Below are positions 15,810-23,113 of a stretch of DNA of 64,000 nucleotides, piece after piece. The stretch lies in contig CAJUAB010000025.1 in the NCBI GenBank assembly GCA_910583845.1, positions 1 to 64,000 on the forward strand, read 5' to 3'. Origin of the DNA: an uncultured Acetatifactor sp. (GTDB taxonomy: Bacteria > Bacillota > Clostridia > Lachnospirales > Lachnospiraceae). The notes under the pieces are model-generated. The model worked only from the letters and a program-made list of their open reading frames with translations, searched no databases and was not told the origin of the DNA. The translations under genes were made by a program, and so were the position numbers. The first letter of the stretch is position 1; each line of letters starts with the position of its first letter.

Positions 15810-16526
15810 TTACGCCAGATCGCAGGATTTCAGATAGTCCGGATACTCCGTGCCATGATATCCCGCGTCCATGACGGAATAGGATTCGATCAGCTCCTCC
15901 GTCCCAATGTCGCCTTCCCCGCCAAAGGGAATCACATACAGCTCCGCGCTGCCCTGGGCCTCCCAGAATCCCTCTCTCCGCAGCCCGCCCAGGGCCTCCG
16001 CCATCCATCCGCGGATCTGCCTGCATTCCGCCGCAAACGCCTTTTCAAAAACAGTCTTGTTTTTCTCATACCATGCCGCCGCATCGTCCTTTAGCCTGTC
16101 CCTGTAATCCGGATTGGATGAGCATTCGCAGCACACGCGGAGACTGTTCTGTTCCAGATAATCCCGCAGACGTTCAAACAGAGGCGACCTTGCGTTCACC
16201 GCATCCCACTCCGCCCAGGGTTCAAAACGGTAATAGTCCTTCTCATCCTCCCCGCAGTCCCTGCTCTTTTCCCGATATCCTTCCTCCGTGTTGAAATAAA
16301 TATGCATTTCAAAGTTCCCCGCGTATATGGACTGCACCGTATCTCCGATTTCAAAGGAAACGCCATAAAGGGACCGGCCCCCGCAGCGCTCCTTCAATTC
16401 CGGATAATAGTTTCTGACCGCCTCCCGGAACAATGCCTGGAACTCTTCCCGGTCAAGTCCGCTCTCCCTGTCCTTCTTTTGAAACCGTTCCCTCAATCCT
16501 TCCGCAAGCTGCCTCGCCGTGACCAT
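15810..16526 (-). CDS. DUF4303-like protein of unknown function
   Basis: Soluble protein of 238 aa without signal peptide or membrane helix. The pattern of a central YRFEPWAEW segment, followed by a helical C-terminal half with GWMAEALGGLRREGFW, resembles the DUF4303 family, often found with immunity-type genes; I hold this only loosely. It contains a paired Cys (VCCEC) near residue 130. GGGAGG stands close to the ATG. It is alone on its transcript and divergent from ftsH. No function is proposed. Confidence 0.6.
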   Translation of the reverse strand: MVTARQLAEGLRERFQKKDRESGLDREEFQALFREAVRNYYPELKERCGGRSLYGVSFEIGDTVQSIYAGNFEMHIYFNTEEGYREKSRDCGEDEKDYYRFEPWAEWDAVNARSPLFERLRDYLEQNSLRVCCECSSNPDYRDRLKDDAAAWYEKNKTVFEKAFAAECRQIRGWMAEALGGLRREGFWEAQGSAELYVIPFGGEGDIGTEELIESYSVMDAGYHGTEYPDYLKSCDLA

Positions 16527-16647
16527 CTGCCTCCCGCCTTCCGTTCCCTGTATCTGTCCCGCACAGGATCATTATTTTTGCAGAAACACCTCGTCAAATT
16601 ATCCGTACATCATCATAGTACATCTGTCTTTCTTTTTATCAGGCATA

Positions 16648-16676
16648 AGTATACACGGTTTTACACCGGCATACAA
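16648..16676 (-). promoter_or_regulatory. Candidate promoter of the DUF4303-like gene
   Basis: Minus strand TTGTAT (16671-16676), 17 bp, TATACT (16648-16653). Confidence 0.4.
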
Positions 16677-16688
16677 GCAAATAAGTAC

Positions 16689-16717
16689 TTGAAATAGCAC
16701 AAAACCGGCTCTATAAT
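16689..16717 (+). promoter_or_regulatory. Promoter of ftsH
   Basis: TTGAAA (16689-16694), a 17-bp spacer and TATAAT (16712-16717), 28 bp before the start codon, so the leader is very short. Confidence 0.85.
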
Positions 16718-16745
16718 ATGTTTTAATCAGAAAGGAGAACTGCCT

Positions 16746-18575
16746 ATGAAACAAATGGAGAAACCCAGAAAACCCCTGCTCTTTTACTATCTGATCGTGC
16801 TGGTGGTCATGATCCTTCTCAACACCCTGCTGTTTCCCCGCCTGATGCGGCAGCAGATCACCCAGGTGGACTACGGCACTTTCCTCACCATGCTGGAAAA
16901 CCGGGAAGTCGCGGTAGCCCAGGTAGAGCAGGACGTCATATATTTTACCGACACCTCCGAGGAGCCGGGACTGTATGCCACCGTGGCTTTCAACGATCCC
17001 GATCTGGTAAACCGTCTCTGGTCCAGCGGCTGCCGGTTCGATGAAGTAAAGGCCAAGGAGATGAACCCCATCCTCAACTTTCTCCTGACTTTTATTCTGC
17101 CCATAGTGTTCTTCATAGCCATCGGCCAGCTGATGAGCCGACTGCTTATGCGCAGGATGGGCGGCGGTCCCATGGGCAGCGCCATGCAGTTCGGCAAGAG
17201 CAGCGCCAAAGTCTATATTGCCAGCGAAACCGGCATGAAGTTCTCGGATGTGGCCGGGGAGGACGAGGCCAAGGAAAATCTGATGGAAGTGGTGGACTTC
17301 CTCCACAATCCGCAGAAATATCAGGAAATCGGCGCGAAGATGCCCAAGGGCGTGCTGTTGGTGGGCCCTCCCGGCACCGGCAAGACACTGCTGGCCAAGG
17401 CCGTAGCCGGAGAAGCCGACGTACCCTTTTTCTCCATCTCCGGCTCGGAGTTCGTGGAGATGTTCGTGGGGATGGGGGCCAACAAGGTCCGGGATCTCTT
17501 CAAGCAGGCCAACGAGAAGGCCCCCTGTATTGTATTCATCGACGAGATTGACACCATCGGCAAAAAGCGTGACACCTCCGGCATGGGAGGCGGCAACGAC
17601 GAGCGGGAACAGACTCTGAACCAGCTTCTCACGGAGATGGACGGCTTCGAGGGCAGCAAGGGCGTGGTCATTCTGGCGGCCACCAACCGCCCCGAGACCC
17701 TGGACCCCGCCCTGCTGCGCCCCGGGCGTTTTGACCGCCGTGTACCTGTGGAGCTGCCGGATCTGCAAGGCCGGGAAGCCATTCTGAAGGTTCATGCCGC
17801 CAAGGTGAAACTGGCGGAGGATGTGGATCTGGGCGCCATAGCCCGGGCCGCCTCCGGGGCTTCGGGGGCGGAGCTTGCCAACATGGTCAACGAGGCGGCC
17901 CTGCGGGCGGTGCGGCAGGGAAGGAAGTATGTTATCCAGGAGGATCTGCAGGAGAGCATAGAAGTGGTCATTGCCGGTTATCAGAAGAAAAACAAGATCC
18001 TCTCCGACCATGAGCGGATGATCGTCTCCTATCATGAAATCGGCCATGCGCTGGTTGCCGCTCTCCAGACCCATTCCGCGCCGGTGGCCAAGATCACCAT
18101 TATCCCCCGGACCTCCGGCGCGCTGGGCTACACCATGCAGGTGGAGCAGGAGGAACGCAATCTCATGAGCCGGGAGGAACTGGAGAACCAGATTGCCACT
18201 CTCACCGGAGGCCGGGCTGCCGAGGAAATCGTATTCCACTCCATCACCACCGGCGCGTCCAACGACATTGAGAAGGCCACCAAACTGGCCCGGGCCATGG
18301 TCACCCGATACGGCATGACCGACGATTTCGATATGGTAGCCCTGGAAACCGTCTCCAACCGTTACATGGGCGGCGACACCTCCCTGGCCTGCGCTCCGGA
18401 AACCTCCGCCAGGATCGACCGCATGGTTGTGGACACCGTGAAAGCACAGCATGAAAAAGCACTGAAACTTTTGAGGGAAAATGAGTCCAGACTGCACGAA
18501 TTAAGCAAATTCCTCTGTGAAAAGGAAACCATCACCGGAGAGGAGTTCATGAAGATTCTGGAGAGAGGGGACTGA
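16746..18575 (+). CDS. ftsH: ATP-dependent zinc metalloprotease FtsH
   Basis: Membrane-bound hexameric AAA+ protease of 609 aa that unfolds and degrades membrane and regulatory proteins. Two membrane helices (about 10-28 and 110-135) bracket a small extracytoplasmic domain. The AAA module has Walker A GPPGTGKT (about 207), Walker B IVFIDEID and the second region of homology ATNRPETLDPALLRPGRFD. The protease site reads HEIGH near residue 430, where most FtsH have HEAGH, with the third metal ligand in TTGASNDIEKAT. The GAAAGGAG site and a near-consensus promoter support the start. It is transcribed alone. An open frame of 632 codons on the opposite strand is only its shadow. Confidence 0.95.
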   Translation: MKQMEKPRKPLLFYYLIVLVVMILLNTLLFPRLMRQQITQVDYGTFLTMLENREVAVAQVEQDVIYFTDTSEEPGLYATVAFNDPDLVNRLWSSGCRFDEVKAKEMNPILNFLLTFILPIVFFIAIGQLMSRLLMRRMGGGPMGSAMQFGKSSAKVYIASETGMKFSDVAGEDEAKENLMEVVDFLHNPQKYQEIGAKMPKGVLLVGPPGTGKTLLAKAVAGEADVPFFSISGSEFVEMFVGMGANKVRDLFKQANEKAPCIVFIDEIDTIGKKRDTSGMGGGNDEREQTLNQLLTEMDGFEGSKGVVILAATNRPETLDPALLRPGRFDRRVPVELPDLQGREAILKVHAAKVKLAEDVDLGAIARAASGASGAELANMVNEAALRAVRQGRKYVIQEDLQESIEVVIAGYQKKNKILSDHERMIVSYHEIGHALVAALQTHSAPVAKITIIPRTSGALGYTMQVEQEERNLMSREELENQIATLTGGRAAEEIVFHSITTGASNDIEKATKLARAMVTRYGMTDDFDMVALETVSNRYMGGDTSLACAPETSARIDRMVVDTVKAQHEKALKLLRENESRLHELSKFLCEKETITGEEFMKILERGD

Positions 18576-18594
18576 GATATCCACGGGAGAAATT

Positions 18595-18779
18595 ATGCGT
18601 ACTGAGATTACAGACCCGATCCAATCCGACGATAAAAGCGCAGAATCTTTCCAGATCGTGTCCTGAACATCTATAGATATCTGAAGCATCTGCCAGGGGC
18701 AAAGATGGCAGCCAGTGAATTATCCCGGCTTGCCCTGTGGAATCCAGATGTTATCAGCAGGTGCTCCGGTGCAATGTAG
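18595..18779 (+). pseudogene. Small frameshifted gene remnant after ftsH (tentative)
   Basis: A 23-codon frame from ATG 18595 stops at about 18667. In the next frame a protein-like stretch (RVLNIYRYLKHLPGAKMAASEL and on to NPDVISRCSGAM) runs to TAG at 18777-18779, just ahead of the hairpin at 18783. One indel near 18650 would join them into about 61 residues. I do not recognise the product, and chance cannot be excluded. Confidence 0.3.
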
Positions 18780-18782
18780 AGC

Positions 18783-18836
18783 AAAATACCTACCGCTTGT
18801 GTATTCTATTATACAGGAGCTGTAGGTATTTTGTCC
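18783..18836 (+). terminator. Hairpin terminator closing the ftsH transcript
   Basis: Exact 11-bp inverted repeat AAAATACCTAC (18783-18793) with its complement (18822-18832), ending in TTTTG. The A/T ends let it work on both strands, so it may also stop the ABC-3C transcript. Confidence 0.7.
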
Positions 18837-18975
18837 ATTTATAGGATTACTGATCGCTTTGCCTTGCTCCAATCTCACCCTGTTCACCATTAGTTTGTAC
18901 AATGCAGGTTTCACAAAGCGTCACATTAATATGTAACATTTTGTGGAAACCATGTGGGAAATCGTTTCGGATATA

Positions 18976-20733
18976 TCAGTTTATCTCTTCGGAATATTTA
19001 CCCCTGTCTTCCAAATTAATATCGATTTGTTTACCTAAAAGTTTGCTTTCTGGGGCATCGTCCTTCAATTCAAGAATAATATTATCTGTTATATTATGCT
19101 CAAACTCCTCCGGAGTCATAAACGGCTGGATAGAAAGTAATGCGTCTTCATTGATTGAGCAAATATATTGAAAGTCATTTTGTTCACAGGTTTCATTTAC
19201 AATGCGAAATAGCATTTCTCGCTGCCGCGGATCCATATTGGCAAAAAGGCGGCTGTCATGAAATATAAATTGCAGGTTGCTTTTTTGGCATAATAATAAA
19301 AGCAAGTCAAAACAAAATATACGAACTTCATTGACGCCATCAGATGAGTCATCCTCAATACGGGCATCTAATGTATATCGAAGCATATTTTCGCCCGAAT
19401 TATTTCTGATAACCAAACCGCTCCTTTTCTTGGGATAGAATTTTTTTGCATAATATCCATATTTTTCTCGTAAATCAGATAACCATTGACTTTCTTGCAC
19501 AAGATATTTATCAGTTTCTTTGTCCTCAAATATTAATGTTGCCTTAATATCTAATTCTGTATCCCGGTATGTCTTCAGAATTTTTTGATATTCCTGTATA
19601 CGGTTTAGCTCACTTTGTAAAGAAGAAAGCTGCTTAGTTAAAACAACATATTCCTCCAAAGCTCCGTGGGAGTTTAAATAATTAAGTAACTCATCCATCC
19701 GTTGTCCGAGATTCAAAATTTCATCGTCAATACTTTTTAATTCAGCTCTTTGTTTGTTTAATTCTTTTCTCAGGCGAATATTACGCGAAATTATCAAATT
19801 ATTATGAAATTTAAGAACATCTTCGATATCCTTTTTCACCATACTTGGGATCTCTACACCAGCGGCTTTATAAACTCTTAATAATTTTTCTTCCTTAACT
19901 TCGGCAGTTTCCCTGAAAGCTTCTTCAATGTTTTTAATATAACTGCTTACAAGTATGCGTTTATTTTCAAGAGCTTTTTTTTGATAACTCTTATCATCAG
20001 CTTCCTTTTCCAATTCATGATAATTATTAGATACTTTAAAGGCTGAAATTTCTTTTTCAAGTTCTTTGATCCGGTACTCCAAATCAGCTACATCCAGTTC
20101 CGCATCATGCTTGCCAAGGTAGTATTGCCTAAACAAAGGATCTTTTTTTATTGCTTTTTCGGTTGCACTTGCTGCTGATTGTTTATCCCGTAACTCTTTC
20201 TTGCTGATTATCAAATCTGTTTCCATGCCTAATAGATAGCAATTATTCAAAACTTTACTGTAATCACTTTCTTTAGGGACAAAAGAATCAAAAGTGGAAT
20301 AACATGAGCGGTATCTTCTGGCATATCTTGAAAAAAGAGTAGTCCATGTCATGTATTTTGGCGGATTCGTGAGACCAAAGCATAAATCAAGAAGCTTGTT
20401 TCTCAAAGCTGCAACTGTCATCTGTTCGCCATTGAAATTAATCTTGCTTTGATCATCTGTCTTACGCGATGAATAATATTCTGCGCCATTAATCTCAAAT
20501 TTAAGCGTAAATTCCCATCCGGAAAGCTTCTGTGAGAAAGAGTCAATTTTATTAGAACCTAAGCAAAAATGTACCAGATGGAGTGTCATTGATTTGCCCA
20601 CTCCATTATAAGTATTTCCGTCATTTTCATTATGCGGCGCTACTTGTTTCCCAACAATAATACTGACACCATTTTTATTGAATACTACAGGATGAAAGGA
20701 GGGCTGATTAGCTCTCAAACTTAGCAGTTTCAT
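18976..20733 (-). CDS. ABC-3C conflict system ATPase (DUF2326, SMC/Rad50-like)
   Basis: P-loop ATPase of 585 aa. Walker A is NGVGKSMTL at residues 43-51, preceded by the strand GVSIIVGKQ. Long coiled coils occupy about residues 180-400. The C-terminal half has RSGLVIRNNSGENMLRYTL and a Walker B-like LQFIFHDSRLF, in which Ser follows the Asp where SMC proteins have Glu; this is the DUF2326 layout. Such ATPases are the motor of the ABC three-component (ABC-3C) biological conflict systems. The start at 20733 has GGGGGTG upstream and overlaps the middle-component gene by 26 bp. It is the third gene of a three-gene operon. Composition is far more AT-rich than the neighbours, suggesting transfer. 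Confidence 0.8.
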   Translation of the reverse strand: MKLLSLRANQPSFHPVVFNKNGVSIIVGKQVAPHNENDGNTYNGVGKSMTLHLVHFCLGSNKIDSFSQKLSGWEFTLKFEINGAEYYSSRKTDDQSKINFNGEQMTVAALRNKLLDLCFGLTNPPKYMTWTTLFSRYARRYRSCYSTFDSFVPKESDYSKVLNNCYLLGMETDLIISKKELRDKQSAASATEKAIKKDPLFRQYYLGKHDAELDVADLEYRIKELEKEISAFKVSNNYHELEKEADDKSYQKKALENKRILVSSYIKNIEEAFRETAEVKEEKLLRVYKAAGVEIPSMVKKDIEDVLKFHNNLIISRNIRLRKELNKQRAELKSIDDEILNLGQRMDELLNYLNSHGALEEYVVLTKQLSSLQSELNRIQEYQKILKTYRDTELDIKATLIFEDKETDKYLVQESQWLSDLREKYGYYAKKFYPKKRSGLVIRNNSGENMLRYTLDARIEDDSSDGVNEVRIFCFDLLLLLCQKSNLQFIFHDSRLFANMDPRQREMLFRIVNETCEQNDFQYICSINEDALLSIQPFMTPEEFEHNITDNIILELKDDAPESKLLGKQIDINLEDRGKYSEEIN

Positions 20734-20968
20734 AATATAACACCCCCTTTTCATCTTCACAAATAGCCCCTATAATATAGAGATAATCCAAGGCCATAAT
20801 AAATTGATCAAAAGAAAACTTTACGGAATATTTCTTATTTGTATATGCATCTTTGTAATATTCCCATAACTCATCAACTGTGACTGGGGTGCTGATACGC
20901 TGCAATAAAAAAGCGCCAAATCCTAAAAAAGATTCGTAAAGTGATAATTGTTTTTTGGGTAGAATCAT
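20708..20968 (-). CDS. ABC-3C system middle component
   Basis: Small soluble protein of 86 aa, probably a winged-helix-like fold, from its pattern of a hydrophobic helix near SLYESFLGFGAFLL, then VDELWEYYKD and FDQFIMALDYLYIIGAI. Proteins of this size, sandwiched between a DUF2326 ATPase and a larger effector, are the middle components of ABC-3C systems and are thought to bridge the two. The ATG at 20968 with GAAAGGGG is preferred over an upstream in-frame start at 21016 inside the preceding gene. It lies 22 bp after the effector gene and overlaps the ATPase gene. Confidence 0.7.
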   Translation of the reverse strand: MILPKKQLSLYESFLGFGAFLLQRISTPVTVDELWEYYKDAYTNKKYSVKFSFDQFIMALDYLYIIGAICEDEKGVLYYETAKFES

Positions 20969-20990
20969 ATTTTCCCCTTTCTTAACCAGC

Positions 20991-21920
20991 CTATTGGGGT
21001 TCTTCAAAAATATCACAGGTAGAAAAATAATGAGCCATCAAAACCAGTACACTTGTCTGAATAGATGCAGTTCTTTTAGGACAGGACTGCTCCAAAATAT
21101 AATAGAAACGATGATCAGAACAGTTTTCTGTCTGACCTGCAATTTGGTCTTTTGCCTGTTCATAAAGCGCATGGAACTTTTTCTGTAAAATTTCATTTAC
21201 ACCAGGGTTTTCGTTAAAATATTGCATCAGCTGCCCTTCCTGATAACTTCCTGTTACCAGAAAATGGCTTACAACAGAGCTTAATCCATTAAAGGTGATT
21301 TTATTATCAAAATCAGGAACCACTAAATTATCCGGATAGCCTTCGGGTAACTCTGCATTTAGCAGGTAAGCAACCGTTTCACTCAGCGCATCATATTCAA
21401 TAACAGGCATAATTTCACCTGGTATGATACCTATAATATCCTGTTTGGCACAATCATCCAGGCCATCAAAAACTCTCTCCAAATCTTTTGCTGTAAAGGT
21501 ATCAATCTTTATCACAGAGTATTCCGGCATATTGTCCAACATGATACTCATTTCTATAATAGGAGCAGGAAGTCCCTCATATCTGTCATTGACAACGAAA
21601 AAGAAATTTTTTATAGGACATAGGTCGTTCCAATTTCTGTATAGTTTTTCAAAATCCTCTTTCAGCTTTTTGACACCCTCATAAACAGTAGCGTTTTTTG
21701 ACAAGTCATCCGGTGCAAAAACCTGGTAATATGTACCTGTTGTTCGATCAAAACCATCATTTTTTCTATCCCCAATGTTTCCATAGGCTTTGACAGCCTG
21801 AAACTGGCTGTTAGCTTTGGACATAATAGACACAAAAAAATCCTCAAACTGCTGCCCCTTATATTTTAATATATGATTTTGAAAAAGTATTTTCGCTATA
21901 TACTGCTCAGCTTTGTCCAT
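20991..21920 (-). CDS. ABC-3C effector: nuclease-like N terminus with ABC-3C C-terminal domain
   Basis: Protein of 309 aa, first gene of the three-gene cassette. The N-terminal 120 residues contain QQFEDFFVSIM, GNIGDRKNDGF and YYQVFAP in an order that fits a PD-(D/E)xK restriction-endonuclease-like fold (Glu, then Asp, then Gln-x-x with the usual Lys not obvious). The C-terminal half (about 190-300) is helical and should be the shared ABC-3C C-terminal domain that contacts the ATPase. It is probably the toxic or DNA-cutting part released on invasion. The nuclease assignment rests on pattern only. An extended -10 promoter lies just upstream. Confidence 0.65.
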   Translation of the reverse strand: MDKAEQYIAKILFQNHILKYKGQQFEDFFVSIMSKANSQFQAVKAYGNIGDRKNDGFDRTTGTYYQVFAPDDLSKNATVYEGVKKLKEDFEKLYRNWNDLCPIKNFFFVVNDRYEGLPAPIIEMSIMLDNMPEYSVIKIDTFTAKDLERVFDGLDDCAKQDIIGIIPGEIMPVIEYDALSETVAYLLNAELPEGYPDNLVVPDFDNKITFNGLSSVVSHFLVTGSYQEGQLMQYFNENPGVNEILQKKFHALYEQAKDQIAGQTENCSDHRFYYILEQSCPKRTASIQTSVLVLMAHYFSTCDIFEEPQ

Positions 21921-21958
21921 GAAAAAACCTCATCTCTGATTTGGATGTACTCTTTTAA

Positions 21959-21964
21959 AGTATA
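21959..21964 (-). promoter_or_regulatory. Extended -10 promoter of the ABC-3C cassette
   Basis: Minus strand TGCTATACT about 39 bp ahead of the first gene; no good -35 at 17 bp. Confidence 0.45.
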
Positions 21965-22005
21965 GCACATTAATCTTTTTTTAGATACAATTATGTCATT
22001 TTATT

Positions 22006-22167
22006 TTACAAATTTCTCATAGCCTCAACAAAGTCATCCAATTTATAAGCCCCCTTCCCAATCTCCTCGTCCTTAAAGACCGTAAAATCCCGATATCTTT
22101 CGCCGCTGCCTGCCCAGCGGCTGATCCATAGATAGCTGGAAACCACTTGGGGGACGGAAAAAGCCGA
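22006..22167 (-). pseudogene. 3' remnant of an unidentified gene
   Basis: A 53-residue open frame with no start codon, ending in TAA at 22006-22008, reads like real protein (for example SSYLWISRWAGSGERYRDF and KGAYKLDDFVEAMRNL). It opens right after a TAG at 22168-22170, so the rest of the gene is gone. It sits immediately upstream of the ABC-3C promoter, probably a scar of cassette insertion or exchange. Confidence 0.5.
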
Positions 22168-22217
22168 CTATACATATTTCACTACACACTCTTATTTGAC
22201 ATTTACAGTCAGATCCT

Positions 22218-22475
22218 TCACCCGCATTCTTTTTTCAGCTTCGCGATCCAGTCATGAATAAGCTGCGTCTCCTCCTCTGTCAGAACCTCCACATGCCTCT
22301 CACAGCAGCCGCTGAAACGGCAGTCCGTGCTCCTGCATTGGATCATAGGGCTGTTGCGCATGGCGCATTTGAACCTTATTCCATAATACAGCATCCTCAG
22401 GTTCCATAGGACCACATACGCGATATATGCGAAAAGTGCAATGCCAAACAACCATTGAATGATATTCAGTAACAT
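22218..22475 (-). CDS. Small Cys-rich membrane protein, unknown function
   Basis: Protein of 85 aa started at 22475 (GGAGG site; the longer frame to 22544 lacks one). An N-terminal membrane helix (residues 5-25) is followed by a cytoplasmic part with Cys spaced as KCAMRN.., QCRSTDCRFSGCC, a possible metal or Fe-S site, and then a short helix EEETQLIHDWIAKL. It is divergent from the small XRE regulator. No family was recognised. Confidence 0.55.
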   Translation of the reverse strand: MLLNIIQWLFGIALFAYIAYVVLWNLRMLYYGIRFKCAMRNSPMIQCRSTDCRFSGCCERHVEVLTEEETQLIHDWIAKLKKECG

Positions 22476-22728
22476 AACCAGCCTCCTTATTCCACATGTA
22501 TTCAGACATGCTGCTTTCATGGCAAACGACTTCCCCGATTTCAATTCAGCCCCCGTCCCAAACAGCAGTTCCGCATCTTCCGGGAGTCAGGCAGCAAGTA
22601 CGATGTCATTTGCCAATGTCGCGCCGGACCATTCCTGTCCGAAGTTAAAAAGTGTCTATAATACATAATTATACGTATATATATGAGCAGTGTCTATACT
22701 TAAAGTTATTAAATATTTATTATTTGCT
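22476..22728. other. Intergenic AT-rich stretch
   Basis: Between the divergent membrane-protein and XRE genes. It is AT-rich towards the XRE promoter, and I see no gene or structured element beyond the promoter listed separately. Confidence 0.5.
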
Positions 22729-22755
22729 TATAATAACTCCTATGGAGGGAGTTAT
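22729..22755 (+). promoter_or_regulatory. -10 element and inverted repeat over the XRE gene start
   Basis: TATAAT at 22729-22734, with a weak TTATTA 17 bp upstream. ATAACTCC (22733-22740) and GGAGTTAT (22748-22755) form an 8-bp inverted repeat that covers the end of the -10 and the ribosome site. It could be an autoregulatory operator or a hairpin that hides the ribosome site. Confidence 0.5.
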
Positions 22756-22963
22756 GGAATACTTACACATCCGCATCACAGAGCTATTACAGGAACGGGG
22801 AATCTCAAAGACAAGAATCTGCAAGGACCTGGACTTCCAGCGAGGAAACTTCAATCGCTATTGCCGTGATGAGTTTCAGCGGGTTGACGCCAATCTGATC
22901 ATAAAACTGTGCAAATATCTGGACTGTACGGTAGGAGACTTATTTGAAATCCGCAATGACTGA
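22754..22963 (+). CDS. Small XRE-family helix-turn-helix regulator
   Basis: DNA-binding protein of 69 aa consisting almost wholly of a Cro/C1-type helix-turn-helix: ITELLQERGISKTRICKDL, then FNRYCRDEFQRVDANLIIKL, and a closing CTVGDLFEI typical of the YozG/HigA-like small regulators. The ATG at 22754 with GGAGGG is preferred; an in-frame ATG at 22742 lies inside the ribosome site. Such regulators often control a neighbouring accessory module or themselves. No toxin gene is adjacent. Confidence 0.8.
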   Translation: MEYLHIRITELLQERGISKTRICKDLDFQRGNFNRYCRDEFQRVDANLIIKLCKYLDCTVGDLFEIRND

Positions 22964-22981
22964 ACGGGATTCCGGAACCGG

Positions 22982-23037
22982 AAAAAGGGAGGCTGCCGCC
23001 TGGCTGCATATATGCAGCCATCGCGGCAGTTCCTCCC
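22982..23037 (-). terminator. Strong terminator at the end of the glycan operon
   Basis: Three stacked stems: GGGAGG/CCTCCC, CTGCCGC/GCGGCAG and the 18-base palindrome GGCTGCATATATGCAGCC, followed on the minus strand by TTTTTC (22982-22986). It is 77 bp past the GH16 stop. Confidence 0.85.
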
Positions 23038-23113
23038 TGCCTGTGTCATTCCTCTTTCTACAACTTCACCGGACCGCTTTGGTCTTCCCCAAACCGGCCC
23101 GCGGTAATCCGAT

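Larger units (their letters stand above)
18833..22980. other. AT-rich accessory island
   Basis: Base composition drops sharply against both flanks (many runs of A and T, AT-rich codons), starting after the ftsH terminator and ending before the GH16 terminator. It contains a conflict-system cassette, a gene remnant, a small Cys-rich membrane protein and a small XRE regulator. The 18,833-18,975 stretch holds no gene I can support. No integrase, tRNA or clear flanking repeat was found. Confidence 0.6.

Noticed and set aside
16599..18497. 632-codon open frame opposite ftsH
   Set aside because: It is the antisense shadow of ftsH; it has no ribosome site, and its His/Gly-rich translation matches no family.
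18720..18914. 64-codon minus-strand frame after ftsH
   Set aside because: It spans the terminator hairpin, has no ribosome site and resembles no known protein.
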